A DNA stretch of 64,000 nucleotides. Origin: Owenia fusiformis. Taxonomy: Eukaryota; Annelida; Polychaeta; Sabellida; Oweniidae. Position 1 is the first letter of the stretch, and each line of letters begins with the position of its first letter. Under the pieces are notes generated by a model. It ran no database searches. It saw only the letters and a list, made by a program, of their open reading frames with translations, and was not told where the DNA came from. Below are positions 23,960-35,380 of this stretch, one piece after another. The DNA is taken from contig CAIIXF020000002.1 of NCBI GenBank assembly GCA_903813345.2, positions 24,070,455-24,134,454 on the forward strand. The letters are read 5' to 3'. The translations under genes and the position numbers were made by a program.

Positions 23960-24109
23960 TCAGTAAACTAAAGCTTGTTTTATACGTAGCACTTCCTTTG
24001 CAATTTCCTCTGTATCTAAGATGTAACTTAGGTAAGATAGAAAGGAGCTTTTAGGAGAATTAGGTGATTTATCAATTACCATTGTTAAGGGTATGGAATT
24101 ACATATATC
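23960..24109 (-). CDS. Candidate terminal exon, helical C-terminus
   Basis: An open frame of 49 codons runs from acceptor AATATATAATACAG to TGA. It contains IDKSPNSPKSSFLSYLSYIL and DTEEIAKEVLRIKQALVY. Entry is in phase 0. The composition (a Ser/Pro linker, then an amphipathic helix) looks like a genuine protein C-terminus. Alternatively the exon leaves early at C|GTATAA within EVLR. I could not link it in phase with gene B or gene D, and no AATAAA follows closely. It may be an alternative last exon. Confidence 0.5.
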   Translation of the reverse strand, partial: DICNSIPLTMVIDKSPNSPKSSFLSYLSYILDTEEIAKEVLRIKQALVY

Positions 24110-24519
24110 CTGTATTATATATTGCTCCCATACAAAAAGTAACAAAAGAATGTGACGATTAAACTACAAAATATAGTCATAGATAGACAAAAAGCAAAGA
24201 ATCAAATTGCAGATATATCATTCATACTAAATTACACTGTAATCAGAGAAAATTAAGAATGTTTTAAGGATGTACTCCAATACAGGACTGAATATTGGCA
24301 TGGCGTGAGAGAAAATTAAACCTTGGATTTATACCATATTTAATATAGATCCAAGATTACTTCATGTTATATTTATCATCCCCACTGTTTCATCAAATTG
24401 ATTTTTTATTCACTAATAAGAGCTCTTAAGGATTAAGTACATTGTACAAGGTCAAGGACGTGATCCTTCTTAGTCTTGCTTCAAGTTTCTTGATCCCCTT
24501 TTCTACCTTAGCTCCAGTC

Positions 24520-24703
24520 TTGCTTCATGGGGCCCATATTTCAAGTCTGATAAAAAACATTTGGGCCCCTAAAACTAATAATTGGACCAATATTTTGAAA
24601 ATTTAAGGCCAATTCTTTGATAATTTGGCCTAAAATTAAAAAAACAAGGCCTTTGGCGCCCAAAAAGGACCACCCCTGCCCCCCCCCCTCAGATCCGCCA
24701 GTG
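24520..24703. mobile_element. hAT-like MITE (CACTGGCGGATC family), inverted
   Basis: The right end, AGATCCGCCAGTG, is the inverse of the start of the 13.64 kb copy. Inside are GGGGCCC, GGCCAATTC and a C-tract in the matching order. The left limit is approximate because that end is eroded. Confidence 0.65.
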
Positions 24704-25684
24704 GTGTACACCCTATGTATATCATCTTCACCAATAAAACACATGGTAAAGTAGATACGGGGAGAGGGTTTAAGACTACCTTATCTCCTTGTAGTAGTGA
24801 AGTATGTAATAGGGAGGGGTTACAACGCATATTTTGAAAATTTAAGGCCCATTTTCTTGATTCAAGACTATAGAATTCTTAATCTTAGATGTATCAAATC
24901 TCAAGTCATTCTAATAATTTCTTTAACACTTTGTTAGAGAGAATGAAGACAATGTGACATCTAGCACGTCTCACGCTTCGCTTTAAGAGTAAGTCTAGCT
25001 ACCTCCCTAGCAACAAACCCCTGTTACCCCCCCCCCCTCCCACTACTTGACGACACACCTTCTCACACATTGGGACTTAATGCAAATTTTTGTTTAGTGG
25101 GAGTTCCCAACAAGGCATATTATGCAAAATGTCACCACCTGCCATTTCTTACAGATACCAACCACTGAACACCAGCCACCAAACACTGTGCACAAAAAAG
25201 TTTTACTGGTGGAAGCAGGGAGAAAGCTTGATTTTGTGCAACTATGGCAAATCAACAAATGATATGTCATAAAACATAACATCAACTTGAGAACAGTATT
25301 TTGTACCACTAATGTCCATGAGTTCTTTGCCTTGTGTGTGTGTGTTAGCTCATAGATTAACTGGGTACATAATTTATACCATATAACCATATGGGGTACT
25401 ATACTGATAATATATCATTTTAAAGCTTTAGAGGATTAATAATCCAGTAAGGAAATCAACATCAATGGTTCAATTTGTATTTTGGATTATCTAACATCAT
25501 GATTTCCCATGAATAAAATTTATAGCATTTTAGTCATGTCTTCCTTTTTATGACAAAAATCGAGAAAAAAGAGAAATTAACAAGGAATAAATCGAACAAG
25601 TGTGAAATAAAAGTGAACTTTTAATTAATTTAGTATAGCAAAAACCTGAACATGGCATTTGCATACAAGGCATAAACATGCAAA

Positions 25685-25795
25685 ATGTCACCACCTGCCA
25701 TTTGTAACAGATGCCCAACACCAACCTCCAAACACCAAAGGCTGAACACCATCCGCAAAAAAGAGACCATAACACTTGTGGTGGTGACATGAAAG
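25685..25795. mobile_element. MITE, TGTCACCACC family
   Basis: Terminal inverted repeats ATGTCACCACC and GGTGGTGACAT enclose ~110 bp. Related copies are at about 25,121-25,235 and 31,711-31,832. All three are preceded by ACAAGGCAT, so the true family unit is longer than the inverted repeats suggest. Non-coding. Confidence 0.65.
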
Positions 25796-26924
25796 CAGGA
25801 AATATTCAGAATCAATCATAACCAAGATGATATTTCGTTCCCAGGAATATATCTAAGATCTACAAAAAGATACCCTTATTAAACATCTGCCATATTTATT
25901 TCCAATATTTCATTTTTTACTTCCGAAGGTAAGATACAAGAGAAATTAACTGACTTTTGCATTCTAATCTTGCTAATTGCATGCTCATTCCTTGCAATTT
26001 CTTGGACTTCTTTTTTTACAGCAAACTTGTATGAATTTGATAGTCTCTAATAAAAAAAATGTCCCAATTAATGCAAGTCACATAATACACATAAAGCACC
26101 TGATAATTTCTTAACACTTTTGATTAATTCCCCCATTAGGCACCTGAGCTCAAACTTCTTTGACATCTTCTTTTAAAACATGAAACACCAAGAAATAAAG
26201 AGGACACCCAAGAAAGAGAGTAGACACATTTGGAGCTAAAACCCCAAATTCTGTAAAAATGCAATAAAATCAGATTGTTCTTTCAAATTTTAGGGAGAAA
26301 TGAGAGAAATAAGCATGAGCAGACGGAGATTTCAAAAGACGTATTGATCAGCCATGGAATGTAAGATAATAGCCATTCATTAATTAATGAATGGTTAAGC
26401 ATTGAGGCTAATTATATTCACCATTTAAGTCCCCCATAAATAACTGGAGGCAAAGTAAAAACTTCATAAAACTCTGAATTGTGAATTACCCATTGTAAAA
26501 ATAAAAAATATACTCAGACCAGACTGGATAAGATCAGACAAAGACATGAGGCAGGTCATGAAACAGTAATAAAGTCTAATGAACGCGATATCCCCTTGAA
26601 CTCAAATCTACCTCACCTATTCAAAAATTTGCCTCACATATTTAAACATTTACCTCAACTATTTAGATCTTGAATACATACCCCTGAAGATAATAAAAAA
26701 ACGTAAGTCAGTGAGTCTATAAAATGCAAGAACAATTTAGGCTATAGCTATATATTAGGGTATCTGAACAGAAGGCTTATCTGCATCTAAGACCTTTTAA
26801 TTTGTAATAACCTAATAGACTGGGCAGTTGATTAATCCATAATATTATGGAAACAGAAGAGCTTTTAATTTGTACTACTGTAGACTGGACAAATGAATCA
26901 TGTAACAGTATGGTTCAACGCATT

Positions 26925-27085
26925 CATGATTGGTAGTAGACATTTATGACTGGCACTAGGAATCACATTATAGGCACTATAAATTCATAATTGGCACTAT
27001 ACATTTATGAATGGCACTATAAATTCATGATTGGCACTATAAATTCATGATTGGCACAAGGAATCTATGATTAGCACAAAGAATG
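26925..27085. repeat. ~25 bp minisatellite (TTCATGATTGGCACTATAAA)
   Basis: Seven or so units, most regular at 26,975-27,060, with GGCACTA as the invariant core. Confidence 0.85.
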
Positions 27086-27173
27086 CATGAAATCATACAA
27101 GTCAGTGTCTGAACCAATGATACTGCAGTTTTTTCAATGTCAAACGTCCAAATATAAAATGATTAAAATGTTT

Positions 27174-27247
27174 CTAATCTAACTGCTGCAAGCCCTGGAA
27201 TTGTTCATTTGGCAGAAGACCCAACTGGGAAATTAACTTGACCAAAA
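27174..27247 (-). CDS. Terminal coding exon of gene D
   Basis: A 74 nt segment runs from acceptor CAACAATTTCAG to a TAG stop at 27,174-27,176. Entered in phase 1 it reads LVKLISQLGLLPNEQFQGLQ, then QLD and stop. The preceding exon (31,955-32,009) leaves in phase 1, so the join gives ...KYAVTNT-V-LVKLISQLG.... Gene D ends here. The intron upstream is ~4.7 kb and encloses the ankyrin-repeat gene. The plus strand of this G+C-richer stretch is also open, which is why I do not score it higher. No obvious AATAAA is close by. Confidence 0.6.
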
Positions 27248-28079
27248 CTGAAATTGTTGATGAAGTAATTGAATGGAAACACAAGATTTCAATGTTAACA
27301 GAGGCCATGAATTCAAGGCTTCTTTTTCAATAATCATGGTGAATTATGCAGGCAGAATCATGACACAAAAAAGCAGTCTTTGATGTAACATTGATGTATT
27401 TCATTCCATCTGTGCTGCCATCTTTAAAACAGAGGAAAAATAAAAGTATCAAATTGATTCAGGCAGTGTTGGATAAGATGCTATAGACTGGATCCTTGTG
27501 CAATCTATATTCACGACTTGGTTGCCTCAAAGATAGATTTCTACATTTGCATTTTAAATGATTTGATACTTTTAGATCATGCCTGAATGGAAAGCGTGTT
27601 GACAAACTCATAAAGCAAGTACTGTACTCATCTGATTCAGTCAATTAACTGGTTTTTATATTTTTAATATGAGTAAGGGATGGTGGTTCATTGTCAACAG
27701 TACTATTGTTGAAGAACAAAGTAGTTTTGGTTGGGGGAGTAGTAAGTGATGATTTCATTTGTGAGGAATGTTTATTTTTGAAATATTAATGATAAATCAA
27801 CATTTTCAAGTGTTATTACAGCGGAGGGGGGTGGAGGTTAAACAAAACTGAAACTAATTTTATTTTCTATAACAGATGACATCTAGACACCCTCCCTAAT
27901 ATGTATTTCCGTAAATGCCACTCCAGAAATTAAAAATTAATGCCGTGCACTCTTTCAAAGTCAGATCAACTTGTAACCCTTATGTAGTTATATTTTTTGA
28001 ATATGCTAAGAAAGGCTCATATCAGCTGTTCATATACATTTAAAAATGCAGATTTCAAAGTTTTCCAAATTTTTGAATT

Positions 28080-29240
28080 TCACAGGATATGATGGTCTTG
28101 TGTTTCTAAATTAACTGTTTGACCAATCATTAGTGAAGTTCTCTTAAATGCATCATCTACATCTGCCCCATTATCAACCAACATCCTCACAAACTCAGTT
28201 CTATTTTTCTCAACAGCATACATTAACGCAGTCTTCCCCTTTTGGTCAGCAGCATTAATGTCAGCACCATCATCAATCAACATTTTCATAAACTCAGTTG
28301 TATTTCTTTCAAGCGCAAACATTAATGTAGTTTTTCCATATTTGTTAGTTTTATTCACCTCAGCCCCACTGTCAAGAAGCATCTCAACAAAATCAATTGT
28401 GCTTTTCTCAATTGCATACATCAATGCAGTCTCCCCAAATTTGTCAGAAGCATTTATATCTGCACCATTGTCAATTAATATCTTTACGAAGTCAGCTCTG
28501 CTTTTCTGTAGTGCATACTTCAATGCAGAACCATATTTGTCCGAGGCATTAACATCCGCTCCATTGTCGATCAACATCTTCATAAATACAGATGACTGTC
28601 TCCCGAGTGAATATATCAATACAGTCGTCCCATCCTTGTTGCCGGCATTAACATCCGCTCCACTATCAATCAAAATCTTCGCAAACTCTGGTGTATTTCT
28701 CCACAACGCAAGCATTAATGGCGTATTTCCATCTCTATCAGCAGCATTTACATCAGCTCCATTATCAATTAACATCTTCACAAACTCAATTGTATTTTTC
28801 CATAACGCAAGCATCAATGCTGTATTTCCATCATCGTCTGTGGCATTTATATCAGCACCATTGTTGATCAACATTGGTACAAAGTCAGCTCTATTTTTCT
28901 CAACAGCATATATTAATGCGGTCATCCCATCTTTCTCAGCCACATTTACATTTGCCCCATTATCAATTAGTGTCTTTATAATGTCTATTGTATTTGCATT
29001 CATTAATGCCGTCATTCCATATTTGTCAACAGCATTCACATCTGCGCCAGAATCAATCAGCAGCTGTAGTATTCCACAGTCTACATCCACATTCTGCAAA
29101 CTAGAACTTTCACATGCCCACAGCAGTAATTCTGAATGTGGAAAGTAAGAGTGTGAACTTTGTAAAATCTCTCCCAATTTTTCTCGGTTTCCAGCTAATA
29201 TTGCCTTTTCAGCATCTTGTCTAGAGTAAGTCAGACCCAT
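28080..29240 (-). CDS. Ankyrin-repeat protein, apparently single exon
   Basis: An uninterrupted frame encodes 386 residues from the first ATG (29,240; MGLTYSRQDAEKAILAG). The open frame extends seven more codons upstream, where TTGCTCAG could instead be an acceptor. After a ~45-residue helical cap, about nine or ten 33-residue ankyrin repeats follow, each with the LLIDNGADVNAxDxxGxTAL signature. One repeat (DKYGSALKYAL) has lost one residue. The last repeat runs into a short tail ending HHIL. Ankyrin stacks bind partner proteins; no other domain, signal peptide or membrane segment is visible, so a soluble intracellular protein is likely. The repeats are very similar to each other, pointing to recent tandem duplication. 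The 5' side abuts a palindromic MITE, and the gene lies in the last intron of gene D, same strand. Confidence 0.85.
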   Translation of the reverse strand: MGLTYSRQDAEKAILAGNREKLGEILQSSHSYFPHSELLLWACESSSLQNVDVDCGILQLLIDSGADVNAVDKYGMTALMNANTIDIIKTLIDNGANVNVAEKDGMTALIYAVEKNRADFVPMLINNGADINATDDDGNTALMLALWKNTIEFVKMLIDNGADVNAADRDGNTPLMLALWRNTPEFAKILIDSGADVNAGNKDGTTVLIYSLGRQSSVFMKMLIDNGADVNASDKYGSALKYALQKSRADFVKILIDNGADINASDKFGETALMYAIEKSTIDFVEMLLDSGAEVNKTNKYGKTTLMFALERNTTEFMKMLIDDGADINAADQKGKTALMYAVEKNRTEFVRMLVDNGADVDDAFKRTSLMIGQTVNLETQDHHIL

Positions 29241-29293
29241 ATTGTTCAGCTGAGCAATCAATGTAGCCAGTTATATATATGAATCTCCTACTA

Positions 29294-29759
29294 CTGTATT
29301 CTCTCTAATAAATGCACAGTGCGTCTCCCAAATTCTCCTTGAAGAGATCTCTCAAATGACAAAATCCCTGGGGATTTTTGAAAAATTAATATATGGGCGA
29401 TAATAGGGTACTTCATGATTTTCCTGTTTAAAACTGGACTAACACCGACTAGATAACATAGAATCATACCTCGATGTTTTACTACATAATTACTACATTG
29501 AGGGACACCTAGAATACCACTGGCGATTGTGTCCCTCATGTATGATGGCAATAAAATCTCTTGATCAAAAAAACAAAACACTGAGTTATGACATTATGTT
29601 ATCTAGTCAGAGTGAGTTCAGTTTTAATAGGAAAATCATGAAACCCCTCATTATCGCCCATATAATGTACAGTTAAAAAAACTGGGGATTTTTTAATTTG
29701 AAAATCTCCTCCAGGAGAATTTGGGAGGTACACTGTGCATTAATTAGAGCGAATACGGT
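29294..29759. mobile_element. Palindromic MITE, TA-flanked, 466 bp
   Basis: Nearly the whole element is one inverted repeat. The left side starts CTGTATTCTCTCTAATAAAT; the right side, inverted, starts CCGTATTCGCTCTAATTAAT. The arms stay alignable for ~180 bp, through ATATGGGCGATAAT and CTAGATAACATA. The centre holds a small hairpin, GAGGGACAC/GTGTCCCTC. TA flanks both ends (29,292-29,293 and 29,760-29,761), as in Tc1/mariner-type elements. It sits ~50 bp upstream of the ankyrin ATG, so it occupies the likely promoter position. Confidence 0.85.
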
Positions 29760-29761
29760 AT

Positions 29762-31954
29762 GTGCACCTAGTCGCTAGGAATTGAATGATCCGAATTCCC
29801 AAGTGGTTCCTCCTTGTCAACTTTTCCTATGAACAATAGCAAATCACATATTCTCCATTGAAATGAGACCTCCTTTGCTCCTGATCGGTCAAGAAAAGTT
29901 TCTACAATGATTTTAAATCCATCAATATTCTTGTAGAAATCAATCTAGATATCATAAAGTTGAGACCAATATAAAAACCACACTGCAACGTTTCTTCTTC
30001 CTTCTACATAAATTTGTTTTAAAAATATTTTTCTTTTTTTTATTAGTTTATTGCAATCACTTTTAGATCAGTGGCACATAGTTAAACTAGTGCAGAAGTT
30101 AAAACATACAATACATGTGTACAAGCACAATTCTAAAGCAATTCTAAAATAATATGACCCATCTCCTCGCTCTTAGTCTAAGTGCCGGTATTGCAGGTCG
30201 CACTAACCAGTGTCAAGTGAATCTTTCAATGTGAGTGAACATGAAAGAACCTATATATTTTGTAGTTATCAGTGTATAGAAAGGTCATAACAAAGTAAAG
30301 AAAAAAATAAACAATGATGCTTCTGCACCATTCAATAGTTTGCATGAGACCCCCCAACTCGGGCTGCCTCCCAGGAATTTGATGGAGAATTTGTCTGGGA
30401 GTGAGGAATTTGATTTGCATGTGTCAGGACAATCATTATCAAGTGATTTGGATGGAATTTTCTGACATTCTACTTGAAGATATCATGTAGAATACCTCAT
30501 TAGAATGGGCTTTATTCTCATTGGCTTTAAATTACGAGGGCATATGCTTCATTTTTAAAGTCGCTTCTCCCCACCCTTGTAATCTTATTTGAGAACTTGA
30601 CAAACCCACAAAAAAGTTTTAAACAATCCTAATATTTATGTGACCTAAAAGTTGTCAACTTTTGGTTTAATACAGGGATGGTGTCTAATTCAGTTGTAGA
30701 TTAAAGAAGTTTATATATTTCCTAAGGGTTAGACACCTCATCAAATGAAATTTTTGAAATGTTGATTTGTCTTTCACCTGATTATTGAAATGATCAACAC
30801 TATTCGCAACTGTTGATAATTGGACATCGTCCCTTACTAATGTACATCTTGGAACCAAATCAATGCAAACTATGCATAAAATAATACTCACTTTCCTGTA
30901 AGCTAGTTAAGTTTTAGAACAATGTGAAAAATATTTTGAACAGCAGTATAATCATAACACTCCATTTCCATGGGGAAATAAGACAAGATTCACAAATATG
31001 AGATAATATTTTGAGATTTCCATGGCAATTTTTCAAGGGTATATTTATTAGAGAGCATAAGGCACTAAGTAAGAGGAGGGAAAACCCCATGATTCAATTG
31101 ATGACATACGATTTCCTCCTTCGCGCAACTCCTTTCCCGGAAGTAGGTATATTTGTTTACCCTCCATCTTGGTTTTCAAAGTTTTCAAATTGACCTATTT
31201 TAAACCAATCAATTATCGACTCGCTAAACAAATCAGTGACGATGTCATTTCAATACAGATTTACATTATAAGCGTATGTCATCTTTGAACCCTGGGGTTT
31301 CTCCCCCTCTTGCACTAAGTGTATTGATAATCCAGGGATTATCTATAACTTCAAGGTATTGTACAACTCAGCGAGAATCGTATATTAGCATTTGAGACAC
31401 TATTCTATGACATTTAGTAATGATTTTTTGCTTTTTAAGGCTTTTTTCCTGTATAATAAAACATGTCTGATAGAACACAACATAGCCTCTTTATATGGAA
31501 TATCTTTCAAAAGAACCAAGATCCATTGATTAATATCTTTATGAAGCCTCTCTATAAGGAACACATCTCTTCAATGAACAATTTTGTCAAGTACTGAAGT
31601 ATTACATAAACATAGATTTTACTGCATTAACTTTCATTTAATCTTCACTTGTATTTATTTAGCAATAATATGTGGAACTAAAATAAAAACAAGACAAGGC
31701 ATTAAAATGCAAAATGTCACTACTATTCATTACAGACGCCAACCACCGATCACCAACCGCAGACCACAGACAGCTATCACAAAAAATGGAGACCGTAACA
31801 ATAATATGTCACCACTTTTTGGTGGTGACATAAAAAGTGAGACGCCGTTGACCAGTCTGCCGTCTGCCAGCCTGCTACCCACCCGCCAAGTTGATAACAA
31901 TATCGTACCTTTTTAAGGTATGATAATAAATAGTTTATCTGAAATGGATCATAC
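29762..31954. other. Stretch without callable exon
   Basis: Intronic to gene D if that model holds. It includes a possible promoter-like cluster at 31,137-31,172 (CCGGAAGTA, an ETS-type core, and CCATCTTGG, an inverted YY1-type core) and a third copy of the TGTCACCACC MITE near 31,711-31,832, whose right end forms a perfect hairpin. No exon passes the splice and frame test. Confidence 0.4.
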
Positions 31955-32009
31955 CTGTATTTGTGACAGCATACTTTAATAGATGCATAGTTGTTCCCCA
32001 TAGTTTCGG
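31955..32009 (-). CDS. Internal exon of gene D
   Basis: A 55 nt exon runs from acceptor GATCTAATAG to donor ACAG|GTATGA. Entered in phase 0 it reads PKLWGTTMHLLKYAVTNT and leaves in phase 1. A second frame (ETMGNNYASIKVCC...) is also open but does not match the neighbours. The phase 0 reading joins the 63 nt exon at 32,468-32,530, which ends in phase 0, and the terminal exon at 27.2 kb. The result is amphipathic and helix-like, compatible with an ARM/HEAT-type solenoid. That is inference from composition only. Confidence 0.55.
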
Positions 32010-32035
32010 CTATTAGATCCATTGAACACATTTAA

Positions 32036-32330
32036 TCCAAATCTTTAATATATCCAAGTCTTGAACATGTATTCAAACTTTTAATGTATCCACATTGAAA
32101 ATGTATCCAAACCTTTAATGTATCCACATTGAAAATGTATCCAAATCTTTAATTAATCCTGATCATTCAACATATATCCATGTCTTCATTATATCCAGAT
32201 CATTCAAAACATTGAAAATATATTCATCCCTAAAAGATATCCAGACCATTCAACATCTATCTAAATCTTTGATACATCCATAAATATTGAATATCCAAAA
32301 CTTCAATATACATCCTGATCATATATCACA
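32036..32330. repeat. ~33 bp minisatellite (TATCCAAATCTTTAATG)
   Basis: Roughly nine degenerate units sharing TATCCA(A/C)A(T/C)CTTTAAT and CATTGAAAATGTATCC. It directly adjoins the exon at 31,955-32,009 on its upstream side, so that exon's acceptor is next to tandem repeats. Confidence 0.75.
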
Positions 32331-32467
32331 AGTTCATGTTAGTTATACTGTGAATCATTCCCGTTTTGTAAACTAATTAAATTCAATCTCAATGTTGATA
32401 TATTTCAATAACAATTTCATTGCACTGTTGCTAAGTCCATATCCTATCAACAAGTCTTGCTACTTAC

Positions 32468-32530
32468 TAACACATTTCTTTCAACAACTGAATGAAAAAT
32501 TAACTTCCGATAAGTCAGCGATTTTTGTAT
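32468..32530 (-). CDS. Internal exon of gene D
   Basis: A 63 nt exon lies between a strong acceptor (TTTGTTTTTCTTGAATAG) and a consensus donor (TTA|GTAAGT). One open frame gives 21 residues, IQKSLTYRKLIFHSVVERNV plus a final L, entering and leaving in phase 0. The upstream partner at 33,465-33,511 ends in phase 0 (…LTLEKY). An in-frame TAG immediately before the acceptor shows the frame is closed in the intron. This is one of the best-supported exons of gene D. Confidence 0.7.
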
Positions 32531-33464
32531 CTATTCAAGAAAAACAAATTGTGTCCGAATCAGCATACTTATTTTCCAGACCTCTCTTATCTTATACTCT
32601 TTGTTGAAAAGAACGAGAAATTGATATAAACTCAATGCTGAAACGGTACGCCAGTAATATCAACATTTCTTAATATTTTTTGTAAGTTGTTGATTATGTG
32701 GTATCACATGATGGAATGATATTATCTTTAACTTTAGTGTTTTGGTTGAGTAATACTAATAGATTGGGTGTGAAAAGTATGCGAATTGGTTTCTTGTTAA
32801 TGAGAAAATGTTCATTGTTCAATACATTACCATCAAATAAAATGCCCAATTGAGTAGTTTATAGATGTGAAATAGAACATTTTTGTAAGGAATGGAGAAG
32901 AAACCACGTTGAGAAATAATTACTCTTATATGCATGGAATCCAAAAACAGATGATCATTCAAAATGTTAAAGGGTTTGCACGGAATCAAAGTGGACAATG
33001 TGACTTTTTATGTTTGGGTCTATTGTCTTATTGGACCACCCAGCAACTAAGTCTTAACCTAATTTTTCACAACGCTGTCACCATCGTATTCCCAATAACA
33101 CATTTTTCATTATTTCTTTGTGAAATCAATCCCACTAGCGATAGTAAAGATATATCTTAAAATCTCTGGTCGCTAATTTGGTTATTCATGCACGTCTTGT
33201 TATGCTAGACTTTGATTGATTGCTTACTCATGGTTATGGTAAGGTTTATCCCTAATATTTATGTTGTATGTGTAGTTGTTTTTGCGCTCTCTGGCTAAAT
33301 CGAAAACTCTGTGGCGCAGCATCTCTAATTAATCCCACACTCACCGATTCGCTCCTCCAATAAAATTTCAAAATTTCTATAATGATCTACAAAAATTGCT
33401 AAATCTTAAAATACAGCACTAAAACTTAAAATATTATACTAAAAGATTTCTCTGTATACATTAC

Positions 33465-33511
33465 ATATTTTTCAAGGGTAAGATACAGGACTCCATTAGA
33501 CAGTATCCTAA
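33465..33511 (-). CDS. Internal exon of gene D
   Basis: A 47 nt exon with an excellent acceptor (CATCCTTTTTATTACAG) and donor TAT|GTAATG. Entered in phase 1 it reads RILSNGVLYLTLEKY and leaves in phase 0. It is exactly the phase connector needed between 34,884-34,915 (ends phase 1) and 32,468-32,530 (starts phase 0). A second open frame (LGYCLMESCILPLKN) does not match the neighbours. Confidence 0.6.
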
Positions 33512-34883
33512 CTGTAATAAAAAGGATGAATCTAATAAAAAGCATCACAAGGTCACTCCCAGAGAAAATAACTTGAATAAGTTAAATTGATATGATAAAT
33601 TGATATAATATAAAATTATATATGTCTTATCTATGTATAGTATTCTACAATGTCACAATGCATATCACCCATATCAGCCTTATGAATGAGGAAAGTATTT
33701 GTATATCAAACCTATTTTGGTAATGTTCACTATATGCAAAAATGTGTCGTATGCAAAAGAAAAAATGACGATATAAATCATTTTATAATGCATGATGAGA
33801 AATTTGAAGAACAATACTTTCTAGTAAATGTAATCTCGGGATTGCTTTTGGGATTCAATTGTTTGTGATTCCCAAAATCATTTTCTAATCTCATTACCAA
33901 GGCCCTTCCATTGATAAAATGGTGAAGTAATATGATTGATATGATGAAGAATAAGAAAGGAATAGAGAAATAACAGACATGGGGATATATCCAAGAGAAA
34001 AGCGAAAGAAAATGAAGCCATTTAAAATCCAGAGGGAAATCACTGTTGAGATGTACCCCCATCCCCCCCCAAAAAGAGGTGAAAGATTATTGTTTGAATA
34101 GCAAATATTCATATGATTTTTCAAATGGCATGCCATATTCGATTTGAATGAAATATTCAATCAATAAATGTTCAAATACATTTTTAGTAAGTGAGGAAGA
34201 GGTTTAATATGAAATGTTTAGAAAGCACTGAAATACTGACATGACCCTTTCAATTACATTTCAAGAAATGTGAAAAACATATGCACTAAGAACAACATAT
34301 GTTAATTCACTATGTATAATGTATATAAAAAATGCAACAGACAAAACCACAAAACAATTTCCTTCAATGTACCCTGAAGGCATGTTTCTCCTCTTTCCGA
34401 TGTTATATCATTTATTCCCATGCAGTCGTGATCGGAGCTGAATAATCACTTCTTTTGAAGAATGTGCCAAAGTAGGCGTGGGACCAAGTTTTAGACTTTT
34501 TGCATGGGGACAGGTGCTATTTGAAGATCTTCTGACCTTGTTTTACTTTCGAAAAATCCTAAACTTCCTTATATCATCTGTCTTGATTAATTCATGACTG
34601 ATGTGTCAAAAAGTAGTTTTCACCAGACAAATACTTTTCTAATTAAGAAATACTTCATTCATCATGGGAATGTTGGTATAAAAAGAACTGCCAATGACTG
34701 AGTGATTTGCCAATACGAGAAAGTCCTCTTGGGATATCCATGGTCTAATGAAGAAATCTAACTAAATCTATATGGATGAAATATATGTCCATTTAGATAA
34801 TGACTTAGTTATTACTGTATACATAATTTGAAACATAATAAGTCTTAAAATAAAAATTTCTGGATGCAGAATCAAGAAAATAC

Positions 34884-34915
34884 CTGTAATGAGGTAACAA
34901 ATGTCAATTTTTTGT
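34884..34915 (-). CDS. Internal 32 nt exon of gene D
   Basis: Lies between acceptor AAAATGTTTTAG and donor ACAG|GTATTT. Entered in phase 2 it encodes QKIDICYLIT and leaves in phase 1. The preceding exon contributes AT, so the junction codon is Ile: ...RRKVQS-I-QKIDICYLIT. It is too short to score alone; support comes from fitting both neighbours. Confidence 0.5.
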
Positions 34916-35380
34916 CTAAAACATTTTCAAAATGACATGTTCATTGACATTCAGTTTACAACTCAAAAACAAGGAAACATGTTTTATAGCTTGTATTCAA
35001 AACCATCATTTCTCTAACTACTCATTTGATTCTACCTATAAAATATTGAGTCCTCCACAGAATTCTGTTATTGTAAATATGGGCGATGTTACCAAACACC
35101 TCAAGAAGTGTTCAGTTTAAAATGATTCATTACATAAGAAACTTTATCATTGCCTAATTGATGTTATGAAATACATGTACGTACATACAGTTATGTTATA
35201 TACTGTATCTGAAATTGCACTAATGCAGTCGTGTTTAACTACAATATGTCATTTGAAACACACATTCTCATTTGAAATCACATTCCTTTTTGAAAACACA
35301 CTCTTATCTGAAAACACATTCTCACATGAAAACACATTCTCATTTGAGGCATGAAAACACATTCCTATTCTTCTACTCAC

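Larger units (their letters stand above)
24704..27170. other. Repeat-rich stretch without callable gene
   Basis: Contains two copies of the TGTCACCACC MITE (about 25,121-25,235 and 25,685-25,795), a palindromic ATTAATTAATGAATG site near 26,380, and a 25 bp minisatellite at 26,925-27,085. A minus-strand string, KMSKKFEL, near 26,150 lacks a proper donor. I see no supportable exon. Confidence 0.4.

Noticed and set aside
28258-29148. Plus-strand ORF of 296 codons opposite the ankyrin gene
   Set aside because: It is the antisense shadow of the 99 bp ankyrin repeat period; its repetitive SINIF/SAPLS pattern mirrors the repeats on the minus strand and has no independent features.
29291-29581. 96-codon minus-strand ORF upstream of the ankyrin gene
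   Set aside because: It lies entirely within one arm and the centre of the palindromic MITE and carries no coding-like composition.
31404-31470. Possible CRISPR- or phage-like structure among the tandem repeats of the window
   Set aside because: None of the tandem repeats has conserved repeats with unique spacers, and the DNA is clearly from a eukaryotic nucleus.
33225-33326. Minus-strand frame MLRHRVFDLARERKNNYTYN... with a GTAAGC donor
   Set aside because: It looks coding-like, but its phase fits neither neighbouring gene D exon, the acceptor (AATTAGAG) is poor, and the frame that would fit runs into a stop.
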